Source: [Bacteroides] pectinophilus
GTDB taxonomy: Bacteria; Bacillota; Clostridia; Lachnospirales; Lachnospiraceae
Reading direction: 5' to 3'
DNA: 64,000 bases
NCBI GenBank assembly: GCA_025146925.1
Contig: CP102260.1
Coordinates: forward strand, 2,283,389-2,347,388
The notes beneath the pieces were generated by a model. That model had not been told where the DNA came from. It saw only the letters and a program-made list of their open reading frames with translations, and searched no databases. The first letter of the stretch is position 1. Every line of letters starts with the position of its first letter. Shown here one piece after another: positions 1 to 8,291 of the stretch. Position numbers and translations under genes: made by a program.

Positions 1-23
1 TATGTGCAATATTTTTTAATATA

Positions 24-1547
24 TCAGCATTCACTCTTGTAGTCCTCCATAAGTTTGTTACGGTCTATCTTACCATTCTTAGTTATAGGCATTGAAGCCA
101 CCTGACTGAACACGCTTGGTATCATGAACTTCGGAAGCTTGGCAGACAATTCATGCACAATTGTCTTCTTGTCTGTATCACCTTCATAGAAGCCGATTAT
201 CTTATTGTCATCCTTATCGAATATGCAGCATGTTCTTACAACATTATCAACTGCTCCCATTGCAGCTTCAATCTCACCAAGCTCTATTCTGTGTCCCATA
301 TGCTTAATCTGGAAATCTTTACGTGATGAGAAACACATCTCGCCGTTATCATTGTAATAGCCAAGGTCTCCTGTACGGTATATCATCTCAATATATCTGT
401 CATTAAGAGGGTTCTGTACAAATGCCGAATCAGTCTTTTCTTTGTTCCTGTAATATCCAAGTGAAAGTGCTGTTCCGGATACACATATCTCACCGAGCCT
501 GCCCGGCATTGTCACGTCTACAAGCCTGTCATCATCATCGAGCAGAAATACCTTTTCATTAGGGAATGCCTTACCCATAGGAAGCTTCTCATCAAGCCCG
601 AATTCTCTGTCTACAATATAATATGTACAGTTGCATGTAATCTCAGTAGGACCATAAACATTAACAAACATTGCGTCCGGATACTGCTCTCTCCATGCAT
701 TAAGATGCTTGATTGGCATCACCTCACCACTGAATATTACCTTATTAATGCATGATGGTCTCTTATACTCAAATCCGTTAAGCGTCGTAACTATGCAGAG
801 TGCGGAAACAGCCCACACAAGTGTTGTAACCTTGCGGTCTTCAAGGTAATCAAGAAGCTTCGTAGGAAATGAGAAAAACTTCTTCGGGATAATCTGCAAT
901 GTTGCACCTGTATAAAGAGCTGAATATATGTCCTTAACAGATACATCAAAGTCAAACGGTGCCTGATTGCCTATAACATCATCCTCTGTAATGTTAAATA
1001 TCTTTGTAAAATATCCAATAAAATCTATAACTGAACGATGGCTTACGATAACACCCTTCGGCACTCCCGTTGAGCCGGATGTAAATATTGAATAGAGCGG
1101 ATCGATATCAAGTGCCTGCTCACGTACCTTTCCAAGCTCGTCCTCATCAATTATATGATCCATAAGTTCATCAGCCAGCAGAACCTTACCGTTAAAATCG
1201 AGCTTCTCTACCTTAGCCCTGGACTTCTCATCCACAATCATTACATCAGGTTCAAGTGTCTTAATTATTGTATCAAGTCTTGCCGGTGGCTGTGAAGGGT
1301 CAAGCATGACATAAAAGCAGCCTGCATATACCGCACCCATGAATACGGCAAGTGCTTTGCAGCCTTTGTCCATGAATACGGGCACAGGTCTTCTTACGCC
1401 TGTAACCTCAATAAGTGCCGAACCTGCCCTTCTGGCACGGTCTGCAAGTTCGTCATAACTGTACGCTTCTTTCTCATCAGCACATGCTGTCTTTGCCCCA
1501 TTCCTTGCCACAGATTCTTCAAGGAATTCCAATACATTAATCGCCAT
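24..1547 (-). CDS. DltA-like amino-acid adenylating enzyme (AMP-binding superfamily)
   Basis: A 507-aa ANL-superfamily adenylating enzyme. It has the phosphate loop FTSGSTGVPKGV (about residues 152-163), the A5-type motif NVYGPTE, YRTGDLGY, and the C-terminal lysine motif NGKIDR. Such enzymes activate an amino or carboxylic acid as its adenylate and load it onto a carrier protein. Length and overall pattern fit DltA (D-alanine activation for teichoic acid) or a stand-alone NRPS-like A domain. No carrier protein or dltB is visible because the window ends just past the stop. The start is set by GGAGG five bases upstream. The substrate cannot be read from sequence alone. Confidence 0.75.
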   Translation of the reverse strand: MAINVLEFLEESVARNGAKTACADEKEAYSYDELADRARRAGSALIEVTGVRRPVPVFMDKGCKALAVFMGAVYAGCFYVMLDPSQPPARLDTIIKTLEPDVMIVDEKSRAKVEKLDFNGKVLLADELMDHIIDEDELGKVREQALDIDPLYSIFTSGSTGVPKGVIVSHRSVIDFIGYFTKIFNITEDDVIGNQAPFDFDVSVKDIYSALYTGATLQIIPKKFFSFPTKLLDYLEDRKVTTLVWAVSALCIVTTLNGFEYKRPSCINKVIFSGEVMPIKHLNAWREQYPDAMFVNVYGPTEITCNCTYYIVDREFGLDEKLPMGKAFPNEKVFLLDDDDRLVDVTMPGRLGEICVSGTALSLGYYRNKEKTDSAFVQNPLNDRYIEMIYRTGDLGYYNDNGEMCFSSRKDFQIKHMGHRIELGEIEAAMGAVDNVVRTCCIFDKDDNKIIGFYEGDTDKKTIVHELSAKLPKFMIPSVFSQVASMPITKNGKIDRNKLMEDYKSEC

Positions 1548-1627
1548 TACATCCTCCTATTGCGCATAGCAAATCAATAATATATAATATTATCATATTA
1601 TGAATTTTTATGAAAGGATTATTTGAT

Positions 1628-1828
1628 ATGGATAAATTAAAACGTATAGGAGCTATTGTAATTGTTGTTATTCTGATTGCGCTGTATATCACCACACTTA
1701 TCCTTTCATTTATGCAAAGTCCCGAAGCAAAGCTTTTCTTCCGGGGCTGTGCGATTGCAACCGTAGGTCTTCCGGTTGTTCTGTACGCAATGATGCTTGC
1801 GTACAAATTCATGTCCGGCAAAAAATAA
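1628..1828 (+). CDS. Small two-TM membrane protein, unknown function
   Basis: A 66-aa protein starting MDKLKRIGAI. It has two hydrophobic helices (about residues 7-27 and 42-62) separated by a short polar stretch, and ends in lysines. An ATG at 1610 in the same frame is possible, but AAAGGA at 1613-1618 sits nine bases before ATG 1628, so the shorter form is preferred. It is divergent from the DltA-like gene, with an AT-rich shared intergenic region containing TATAAT-like boxes. The family is not recognised. Two TM helices in so small a protein would suit an accessory or regulatory membrane peptide, but that is only inference. Confidence 0.6.
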   Translation: MDKLKRIGAIVIVVILIALYITTLILSFMQSPEAKLFFRGCAIATVGLPVVLYAMMLAYKFMSGKK

Positions 1829-1846
1829 AACCAACAAAAACAAATA

Positions 1847-1873
1847 AAAAAGGCGTAATGATTACGCCTTTTT
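1847..1873. terminator. Bidirectional intrinsic terminator
   Basis: Near-perfect hairpin with arms GGCGTAAT and ATTACGCC, flanked by A5 on the left and T5 on the right. It can terminate the small membrane-protein gene (+) and purA (-), which converge here. Confidence 0.85.
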
Positions 1874-1895
1874 CTTTATATCTGCATCTGCTGTA

Positions 1896-3191
1896 TTACT
1901 TTGTGTAGCTGCTTACACGATGAATTATCTCATGTCTTCCCGGACCGTTAGATACCATTGTGATAGGAGCTTCAATCTCCTGCTCAATTGCCTCAATATA
2001 ATTGCGGCATTCAACAGGGAGGTCTTCATAATTCCTGATTCCCCTGATATCACACTTCCATCCCGGGAACTTCTTAAGAACAGGCTTAGCCTTCTCAAGC
2101 TGGTATGTTGTAGGGAATTCCTTTGTTACCGTGCCATCTATCTCATAACCTACACACATTGGAATCTCATCAAGATATCCAAGTACATCGATTACAGTAA
2201 GTGCTACTTCTGATGTTCCCTGCATACGGACACCGTAGCGTGTTGCAACGGCATCGAACCATCCCATTCTTCTAGGTCTTCCTGTTGTAGCACCGAATTC
2301 GCCGCCGTCACCGCCGCGCTTGCGAAGTTCATCTGCCTCTTCACCGAATATCTCACTTACAAATGCTCCTGCACCTACTGCTGATGAATAAGCCTTAACT
2401 ACAGTAACAACATCCTTAATCTCACTTGCAGGAATACCTGCACCGATAGCACCATATGCTGAAAGTGTTGAAGATGATGTAACCATAGGATATATTCCAT
2501 GGTCAGGATCCTTAAGTGCTCCGAGCTGTCCTTCAAGAAGGATATTCTTGCCTTCCTTAATTGCCTTATGAAGAAACGCTGATGTATCCGTTACATAAGG
2601 TGCAATCATATCTCTGTATGAAAGAAGAAGCTTAAATATATCGTCAGCCTTCATAGTCGGCTTATGATAGAGATGCTCAAGAAGAATATTCTTATAATCA
2701 ACTACTCTTTCAACCTTCTCCTTAAGAACTGCCTCATCCTCAAACAGTTCACTTACCTGGAAACCAATCTTCGCATACTTATCTGAATAAAAAGGTGCAA
2801 TGCCTGACTTTGTAGAACCGAATGACTTACCGGCAAGTCTCGCCTCTTCATATGTATCAAAATCAACATGGTAAGGCATAAGAATCTGGGCTCTGTCAGA
2901 AACGAGAATCTTAGGCATTGGAACATTGCGATCCGTAATACTCTTCAGCTCGTTGATAAGATAAGGAATATTAAGGGCAACACCATTGCCGATTACACTT
3001 GTTGTATGATTATAAAATACTCCTGATGGAAGAAGATGAAGTGCAAACTTACCGTAATCATTAATTATAGTATGTCCTGCATTGCTTCCACCCTGAAATC
3101 TTACAATGATATCTGACTCTTCTGCGAGCATATCGGTAATCTTGCCCTTACCTTCGTCGCCCCAGTTAGCTCCTACGATTGCTTTTACCAT
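1896..3191 (-). CDS. purA: Adenylosuccinate synthetase
   Basis: A 431-aa cytosolic enzyme that condenses IMP and aspartate, using GTP, to adenylosuccinate in the first committed step to AMP. The N-terminus has the PurA P-loop GANWGDEGKGKITD with the catalytic Asp, followed by QGGSNAGHTI. Further along are the conserved GQLGALKDPDHGIYPMVTSS region and TTGRPRRMGW. An in-frame start exists at 3212, but GGAGGA at 3201-3206 lies nine bases before ATG 3191, which fixes the start. The gene is monocistronic between two terminator-flanked neighbours. No purine-box operator was recognised. Confidence 0.97.
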   Translation of the reverse strand: MVKAIVGANWGDEGKGKITDMLAEESDIIVRFQGGSNAGHTIINDYGKFALHLLPSGVFYNHTTSVIGNGVALNIPYLINELKSITDRNVPMPKILVSDRAQILMPYHVDFDTYEEARLAGKSFGSTKSGIAPFYSDKYAKIGFQVSELFEDEAVLKEKVERVVDYKNILLEHLYHKPTMKADDIFKLLLSYRDMIAPYVTDTSAFLHKAIKEGKNILLEGQLGALKDPDHGIYPMVTSSSTLSAYGAIGAGIPASEIKDVVTVVKAYSSAVGAGAFVSEIFGEEADELRKRGGDGGEFGATTGRPRRMGWFDAVATRYGVRMQGTSEVALTVIDVLGYLDEIPMCVGYEIDGTVTKEFPTTYQLEKAKPVLKKFPGWKCDIRGIRNYEDLPVECRNYIEAIEQEIEAPITMVSNGPGRHEIIHRVSSYTK

Positions 3192-3385
3192 ATGTCTATG
3201 TCCTCCGTGCACATATAATTGTCATTGACAAACCAATAACATCTTTATATTAACACATATCAATCCATAATTACAATCAATACTTATTATATTATTCATA
3301 ATTTGTGCTTATCCGCAAATAAATAAATATTTAGCTGCGGGTATTGCATTTCATTTCTTCATGTGCTATTATTCATCTATAGATG

Positions 3386-3436
3386 ATGTAGTATTTAAAA
3401 CTACATTGAATATTTTCAAATACTACAAGATATAAT
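3386..3436 (+). promoter_or_regulatory. Palindrome-rich promoter of the hemolysin III gene
   Basis: A perfect inverted repeat ATGTAGT-N7-ACTACAT (3386-3406) overlaps the left arm of a second one, GTAGTATTT (3388-3396) with AAATACTAC (3418-3426). A TATAAT box follows at 3431-3436, with TTGAAT at 3406-3411 as a loose -35 (19-bp spacer). The layout suggests a dimeric repressor operator. The regulator is unknown. Confidence 0.5.
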
Positions 3437-3490
3437 ATATATAATCAGGTAAGTGCTCCTGCACTTTGTACCTGCGGAATGGAGGCTGTT

Positions 3491-4162
3491 ATGAAAAACA
3501 TTAAAAAATTAAAAGATCCCGGTAGCGCAATAACGCACTTTATAGGAATGATTATGGCTCTGTTTGCAGCAACGCCACTGCTTATCCGTGCCACCCACGA
3601 ACCTGATACAATACATGTCGTATCACTGGCCGTATTTATCGTAAGCATGATACTTCTGTATGCAGCAAGCACGGCATATCATTCATTTAACCTTTCTGCC
3701 AGAGCCAATCTTATACTTAAGAAGATTGACCATATGATGATATTCGTCCTTATCGCCGGAACATACACCCCGATGTGCCTTATTGTCCTCCACGGAAGAA
3801 CAGGCTATATTCTGCTTGCTACAGTATGGGGAATTGCAATCGCCGGAATTGTTATCAAAGCACTCTGGGTAACATGTCCAAAGTGGTTCTCATCAATACT
3901 CTATATTGCAATGGGATGGGTATGCGTGCTTGCATTCACACAGATACTCAATTCCCTCTCACCTGCTGCTTTTGGGTGGCTTCTTGCCGGAGGCATTATT
4001 TATACCGTCGGTGGTATTATATACGCCCTCAAGCTTCCGATATTCAACGCAAAGCATAAGCAGTTCGGTTCACATGAGATATTTCATCTTTTTGTAATGG
4101 CCGGAAGTCTGTGTCATTTTATACTGATGTTTAATTATGTGTGCACGATGCCTGTAATCTGA
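3491..4162 (+). CDS. Hemolysin III / PAQR-family seven-TM membrane protein
   Basis: A 223-aa integral membrane protein of the HlyIII/YqfA (bacterial PAQR) family. Conserved features are AITHFIG near the N-terminus, STAYHS, DHMMIFVLIAGTYTP and the C-terminal HEIFHLFV. The histidines and aspartate match the putative metal-binding hydrolase site of the superfamily. Seven hydrophobic segments are apparent. GGAGG at 3481-3485 lies five bases before ATG 3491, so the alternative start at 3479, which would overlap that site, is rejected. Despite the name, most family members are not shown to be haemolysins; roles in membrane lipid homeostasis are proposed. It is a single gene with a palindromic promoter region. 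Confidence 0.88.
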   Translation: MKNIKKLKDPGSAITHFIGMIMALFAATPLLIRATHEPDTIHVVSLAVFIVSMILLYAASTAYHSFNLSARANLILKKIDHMMIFVLIAGTYTPMCLIVLHGRTGYILLATVWGIAIAGIVIKALWVTCPKWFSSILYIAMGWVCVLAFTQILNSLSPAAFGWLLAGGIIYTVGGIIYALKLPIFNAKHKQFGSHEIFHLFVMAGSLCHFILMFNYVCTMPVI

Positions 4163-4182
4163 TCTGCATATAATCATAATGT

Positions 4183-4236
4183 AATAATGCCCTGAAGCAG
4201 TTCATATCAATCTGTGATACTGCTCAGGGCATTATT
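4183..4236. terminator. Terminator between hemolysin III and LytTR genes
   Basis: Long inverted repeat: AATAATGCCCTGAAGCAGT pairs with ACTGCTCAGGGCATTATT (one bulged base), 17-nt loop, followed on the + strand by a T-rich stretch. It lies between convergent genes and may work on both strands. Confidence 0.8.
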
Positions 4237-4252
4237 GTTATATTTTTGAATT

Positions 4253-4969
4253 TTAATCCATAAGTCTGAAAATAGCATTTTTGATATCGTTATACTTTGA
4301 CCTAGATATCGGAAGCACATCACCATTGCTCATCCTGACACCATCAGGCTTTACTACACTTACATGTCTTGCATTAATAAGGTAGCTCCTGTGTATCCTT
4401 ATAAACCTGCCTCCCAGCCTTTCTATATAATCACTGAAAGCTCCTCTTACTTTGTATGTGGCATTTTCACAATTCCCGCAGAAATGAAACATCATATAAT
4501 GCCGGCGGCTTTCTACATATACGACATCATCCGGAAGAAATATCTTAAGACCCTCACTGAATTCAACAGCCATCTTGGCATCCATCTCACCGATTTTGTC
4601 AAATATGGCATTCATGCACTCGGTAATCCTGTCCTCAAGCAGTGCATCTTTTATCAGATATCTGATTGCTCCTACTTTATAGCCTTCCGTCGAATAGTCG
4701 AGATATGCCGTAACAAATACTATAAATGCATCTTTGTTATATTTTCTTATCTCAAGTGCGGCATCATATCCACTCATTCCCTGCATGTTGATATCCATGA
4801 AAATAATGGTATACTCCCTGAGGGCTTCCATTTTACCAAGGAGTTCCTCGCCGGAGCTGAATATGTTCACTTCACACTCTTCCCGTCTGTGTGACATATA
4901 ACCATTAATATATCTGTGTATAGAATCATAAAAACACTGCTCATCATCACAAATTGCAATCTTTATCAT
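4253..4969 (-). CDS. LytTR-family response regulator (AgrA/VirR type)
   Basis: A 238-aa two-domain regulator. The N-terminal receiver domain has the acidic pocket IAICDDE, the phospho-acceptor Asp in IIFMDINMQGMSG, and a conserved Thr/Lys side (FVTAYLDY, YLIKDAL). The C-terminal LytTR DNA-binding domain spans about residues 135-236 (DDVVYVESRRHYMMFHF, FIRIHRSYLINARHV). These regulators usually control bacteriocins, quorum sensing or cell-wall autolysis and pair with a membrane histidine kinase. None is adjacent here, so this is an orphan with respect to the window. It is convergent with the hemolysin III gene. Confidence 0.92.
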   Translation of the reverse strand: MIKIAICDDEQCFYDSIHRYINGYMSHRREECEVNIFSSGEELLGKMEALREYTIIFMDINMQGMSGYDAALEIRKYNKDAFIVFVTAYLDYSTEGYKVGAIRYLIKDALLEDRITECMNAIFDKIGEMDAKMAVEFSEGLKIFLPDDVVYVESRRHYMMFHFCGNCENATYKVRGAFSDYIERLGGRFIRIHRSYLINARHVSVVKPDGVRMSNGDVLPISRSKYNDIKNAIFRLMD

Positions 4970-5009
4970 GTCTGCCTCTGCTGTACTTCATCTGCCTGTT
5001 CAAATGAGA

Positions 5010-6614
5010 TTAATGACGTTTTCTGCCTTTTTTCTTGCCGGCCTTCTCTATGTTGACAGTTCGTCCCTTTATCTGTACATTGTTAGACATTGCCTTAAGC
5101 ACAATATCGGCATACTTTCTAGGCACTTCAACAAATGTGTACGCGTCATACATATCAATAGAGCCCACAAGCTTGCCCGGCATTCCCGATTCACCGGCAA
5201 TTGCCCCGAGAATATTAGACGGCTTAACCTTGTCCTTCTTACCTATATTAATGAAAAGACGCACCATCTTGCTTCCGTTGCCGTCATTGTCATCAAAATG
5301 TACAGGAAGTACATCGTCTTCTCTGTCATGGTCATCACCGAGAACCATCTTAAGAAGCGCTGCTGCAAGATCTATTGATGTATAATCCTCGTCATTTATC
5401 TTCTCTTCAACGATAGCACGCATATCTGCAAGTCCGCCTGCCTCAAGTGTCTTACGCACCTGCTCAAAGAGATTGTCTATTCTTGTATTCTTAACATCAT
5501 CCAGTGACGGAATCTGACGTGCCATAATCTTAGTCTTGCAATATCTTTCGATATCCTTAAGCTTGTAGATTTCCTTGCCTGTCACAAATGAAAATGCAAG
5601 GCCAGCACGTCCTGCACGGCCGGTACGGCCGATTCTGTGTACGTAATACTCCTCATCCTGAGGAAGGTCATAGTTGAATACGATGTCAACATCATCAACA
5701 TCAATACCTCTTGCAGCCACATCTGTTGCAATAAGAATCTCAGTCTTGCCCTTACGGAAGTCATTCATAACCCTGTCACGCTGTGCCTGCTTCATATCGC
5801 CATGAATTCCGTCAGCAAAATATCCTCTTCCCTTAAGTTCTGATATAAGGTCATCAACCTGCTTCTTAGTGTTACAGAATACAACCGAGAGCTTAGGATT
5901 ATATATATCTATAAGTCTTGAAAGAATCTCATCCTTATTCTTGGAACGGACTTCAAAGTAGTACTGCTCAATATTCTCCACAGTAAGCTCCTTGCGTACT
6001 ACCTTAATGACTTCGGCGTCATTCTGGAATGTTCTTGCTATATCCATAATTGCCTTAGGCATTGTTGCTGAGAACATTACAGTCTGTCTCTCCTCCGGCA
6101 TCTGCGTAAGGATAGTCTCCATATCCTCACGGAAGCCCATATCAAGCATCTCATCCGCTTCATCAAGAATTACCATCTTAACCTTGTCAAACTTGACTGT
6201 CTTGCGGCGCATATGATCCATGACACGTCCCGGAGTTCCGACAACTATCTGCACACCTGTCTTAAGCGACTTTATCTGTCTTACTATCTCCTGGCCGCCG
6301 TATACCGGAAGCACCTTGATTGAGCTCATGTACTTGGCAAGCTTCCTGATCTCATCAGCCACCTGTATTGCAAGCTCTCTTGTAGGGCAGAGTACAACAG
6401 CCTGTACACATTTTAACTTTGGGTCAATTGACTGGAGCATAGGAATGCCGTATGCTGCTGTCTTACCTGTTCCTGTCTGTGCCTGACCTACAATATCCTT
6501 TCCCTCAAGCACCACAGGAATAGCCTTAGCCTGTATCGGAGATGCCTCCTCAAAACCCATGTCGCCAATCGCCTTCAAAATCTTCTCATCAACATTTAAT
6601 TCTTCGAACTTCAA
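5010..6614 (-). CDS. DEAD-box ATP-dependent RNA helicase (DeaD/CshA-like) with DbpA-type RNA-binding domain
   Basis: A 534-aa cytosolic RNA helicase for ribosome assembly or RNA decay. The Q motif is FEEASPIQAKAIP. Other motifs are AQTGTGKT (I), PTRELA (Ia), TPGR (Ib), DEAD (II), SAT (III), VATDVAARGID (V) and HRIGRTGR (VI). Residues about 445-520 match the DbpA RNA-binding fold, followed by a basic KKKGRKRH tail. The open frame extends to 6689, but homologues begin at KFEELN. A TTG codon at 6612-6614 sits five bases after TGAGG, so a TTG start is chosen. The leader from the promoter at 6705-6733 is about 85 nt and contains a hairpin (6632-6655), a pattern seen in cold-regulated helicases. 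Confidence 0.92.
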   Translation of the reverse strand: MKFEELNVDEKILKAIGDMGFEEASPIQAKAIPVVLEGKDIVGQAQTGTGKTAAYGIPMLQSIDPKLKCVQAVVLCPTRELAIQVADEIRKLAKYMSSIKVLPVYGGQEIVRQIKSLKTGVQIVVGTPGRVMDHMRRKTVKFDKVKMVILDEADEMLDMGFREDMETILTQMPEERQTVMFSATMPKAIMDIARTFQNDAEVIKVVRKELTVENIEQYYFEVRSKNKDEILSRLIDIYNPKLSVVFCNTKKQVDDLISELKGRGYFADGIHGDMKQAQRDRVMNDFRKGKTEILIATDVAARGIDVDDVDIVFNYDLPQDEEYYVHRIGRTGRAGRAGLAFSFVTGKEIYKLKDIERYCKTKIMARQIPSLDDVKNTRIDNLFEQVRKTLEAGGLADMRAIVEEKINDEDYTSIDLAAALLKMVLGDDHDREDDVLPVHFDDNDGNGSKMVRLFINIGKKDKVKPSNILGAIAGESGMPGKLVGSIDMYDAYTFVEVPRKYADIVLKAMSNNVQIKGRTVNIEKAGKKKGRKRH

Positions 6615-6704
6615 ATTTTCCTCATTTCCACGCCCTGCGCATATGCGTTCCGGGCAATAATTAATACTGACACAAAGCTGCGCCGTCATGACGTCAGCCT
6701 TTTA

Positions 6705-6733
6705 ATAGTACATCCTAGGCATTTTCATGTCAA
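6705..6733 (-). promoter_or_regulatory. Promoter of the DEAD-box helicase gene
   Basis: On the minus strand TTGACA (6728-6733) and TACTAT (6705-6710) are separated by 17 bp. The transcript would carry an ~85-nt leader with a GCCC...GGGC hairpin enclosing the palindrome CGCATATGCG at 6632-6655. Confidence 0.7.
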
Positions 6734-6754
6734 TTATTTTTTCATCCTGTTCCG

Positions 6755-8119
6755 CTATGCAGCTCTCTGTGCGTGCATAAGCTTTCTGTAGCTTACTGTA
6801 AAGTATGCTATCTCCGCTATTGCAGTTATAGTCCAGGAACAGCTGTATACAAGATAAAGTGAAGGAACCGTGTGGAAATATGCAAATATCGTGTACACCC
6901 AGATGATACGGAATATGCACGAACCCATTATCACTATAAATGTAGGAACAATACTTTTGCCTATTCCACGGCACGCTGCTATTGTACAGTCCATGAATGC
7001 ACTTATGAAAAATGAAAATCCCATAACATGAAGTCTCTGCAGTCCTGCGTCAACTACTGCAGTCTCTGTTGTAAATACCGACAGGAACTGACGTCCGAAT
7101 ATAATAAGAAGTCCTCCGCCAATAAGACCTACAAGTGCCGAATAGAACAGGCTTATAAAATAACTCTTTAGCACACGTTCATGTCTGCCTGCACCGAGAT
7201 TCTGTCCCATGAATGTCGCGCATCCTGTGTAGATTGCAGCCATTACATTGAACATAAGCGCATCCGCATTGGCAGCCGCTGAATTACCGGACACCATAAC
7301 CGCATCGAATGAATTGACACCGGTCTGTATAAACAGATTGGCAAGTGCAAATATTGAATTCTGAAGTCCTGCCGGAAGTCCCAGCACCAGAACTGCCTTT
7401 GCAAGCACAGGGTCTATCTTAAGCTCGTCCATGCGAAGGCGGCAGCTGTCATTTCTTCCAAACATATGCTTAACAGTAAGGCCCGCTGATATGTACTGCG
7501 CAATAATACTTGCTATTGCAACACCCTCAGCAGCCATTCCGCATCCTATTACAAATACAAGATTAAGAATGATATTAACCACACCGCCACAGGACAGGTA
7601 AATAAGAGGTCTGTTGGTCTCACCTTTTGCACTGAGCACACCATTACCGAAGTTGAATACTGCAAGAGCCGGCATTCCAAGCCCGTATATTCTGAAATAC
7701 AGAACTGCTCCGTCTATGAGTTCCTCCTTGGTATTGAGCATCGTAAGCATCGTTCTCGCAAATCCGACACATATAGCACTTAATATAACTCCTATTATTA
7801 TACACAGCAGCAGCGATGTATGAACCGTGCGGGCTGTTTTCTTATCATCTCCCGCACCAAGCTGCTGTGCAGCTCTTACATTAATTCCGCTTCCCATACC
7901 TATAAGAAGTCCGGTAAATAATGTAACCAGCAGTGTTGTCGAGCCTACCGAACCAAGTGCCTCATAGCTTGCAAATCTTCCGACAACAGCCACATCAGTC
8001 ATATTGAAAAGTATCTCGAGTACCTGTGAACACATCAGCGGAATGCTGAATATAATTATATTCTTCCACAAAGAGCCTTGTGTAATATCTATTTTTTTCT
8101 TATCTTTATAATCTGCCAT
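6755..8119 (-). CDS. MATE-family multidrug/sodium antiporter
   Basis: A 454-aa membrane protein with about twelve TM helices and the MATE signature in both halves. The N-terminal part reads FSIPLMCSQVLEILFNMTDVAVVGRF. The FMGQNLGAGRHERV stretch of the second half is typical of DinF/NorM-like members. It exports cationic or aromatic compounds in exchange for Na+ or H+. The gene lies upstream of the helicase gene on the same strand, but the helicase has its own promoter in between. The ribosome site is weak (GGAAAATAAT). The substrate cannot be inferred. Confidence 0.9.
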   Translation of the reverse strand: MADYKDKKKIDITQGSLWKNIIIFSIPLMCSQVLEILFNMTDVAVVGRFASYEALGSVGSTTLLVTLFTGLLIGMGSGINVRAAQQLGAGDDKKTARTVHTSLLLCIIIGVILSAICVGFARTMLTMLNTKEELIDGAVLYFRIYGLGMPALAVFNFGNGVLSAKGETNRPLIYLSCGGVVNIILNLVFVIGCGMAAEGVAIASIIAQYISAGLTVKHMFGRNDSCRLRMDELKIDPVLAKAVLVLGLPAGLQNSIFALANLFIQTGVNSFDAVMVSGNSAAANADALMFNVMAAIYTGCATFMGQNLGAGRHERVLKSYFISLFYSALVGLIGGGLLIIFGRQFLSVFTTETAVVDAGLQRLHVMGFSFFISAFMDCTIAACRGIGKSIVPTFIVIMGSCIFRIIWVYTIFAYFHTVPSLYLVYSCSWTITAIAEIAYFTVSYRKLMHAQRAA

Positions 8120-8291
8120 ATTATTTTCCGATCTTATCTTTCCATATAAATAATCATTGCGGTACAGATTAGGATATTATCACTACATTTACATAATTTC
8201 AATATATTTATTATAATTGCACAGCTATACTTTAAATAAAAAATAGTGTATACTAACTCTTGATATTTACCAGAAACGGAGAAATGTTTTT

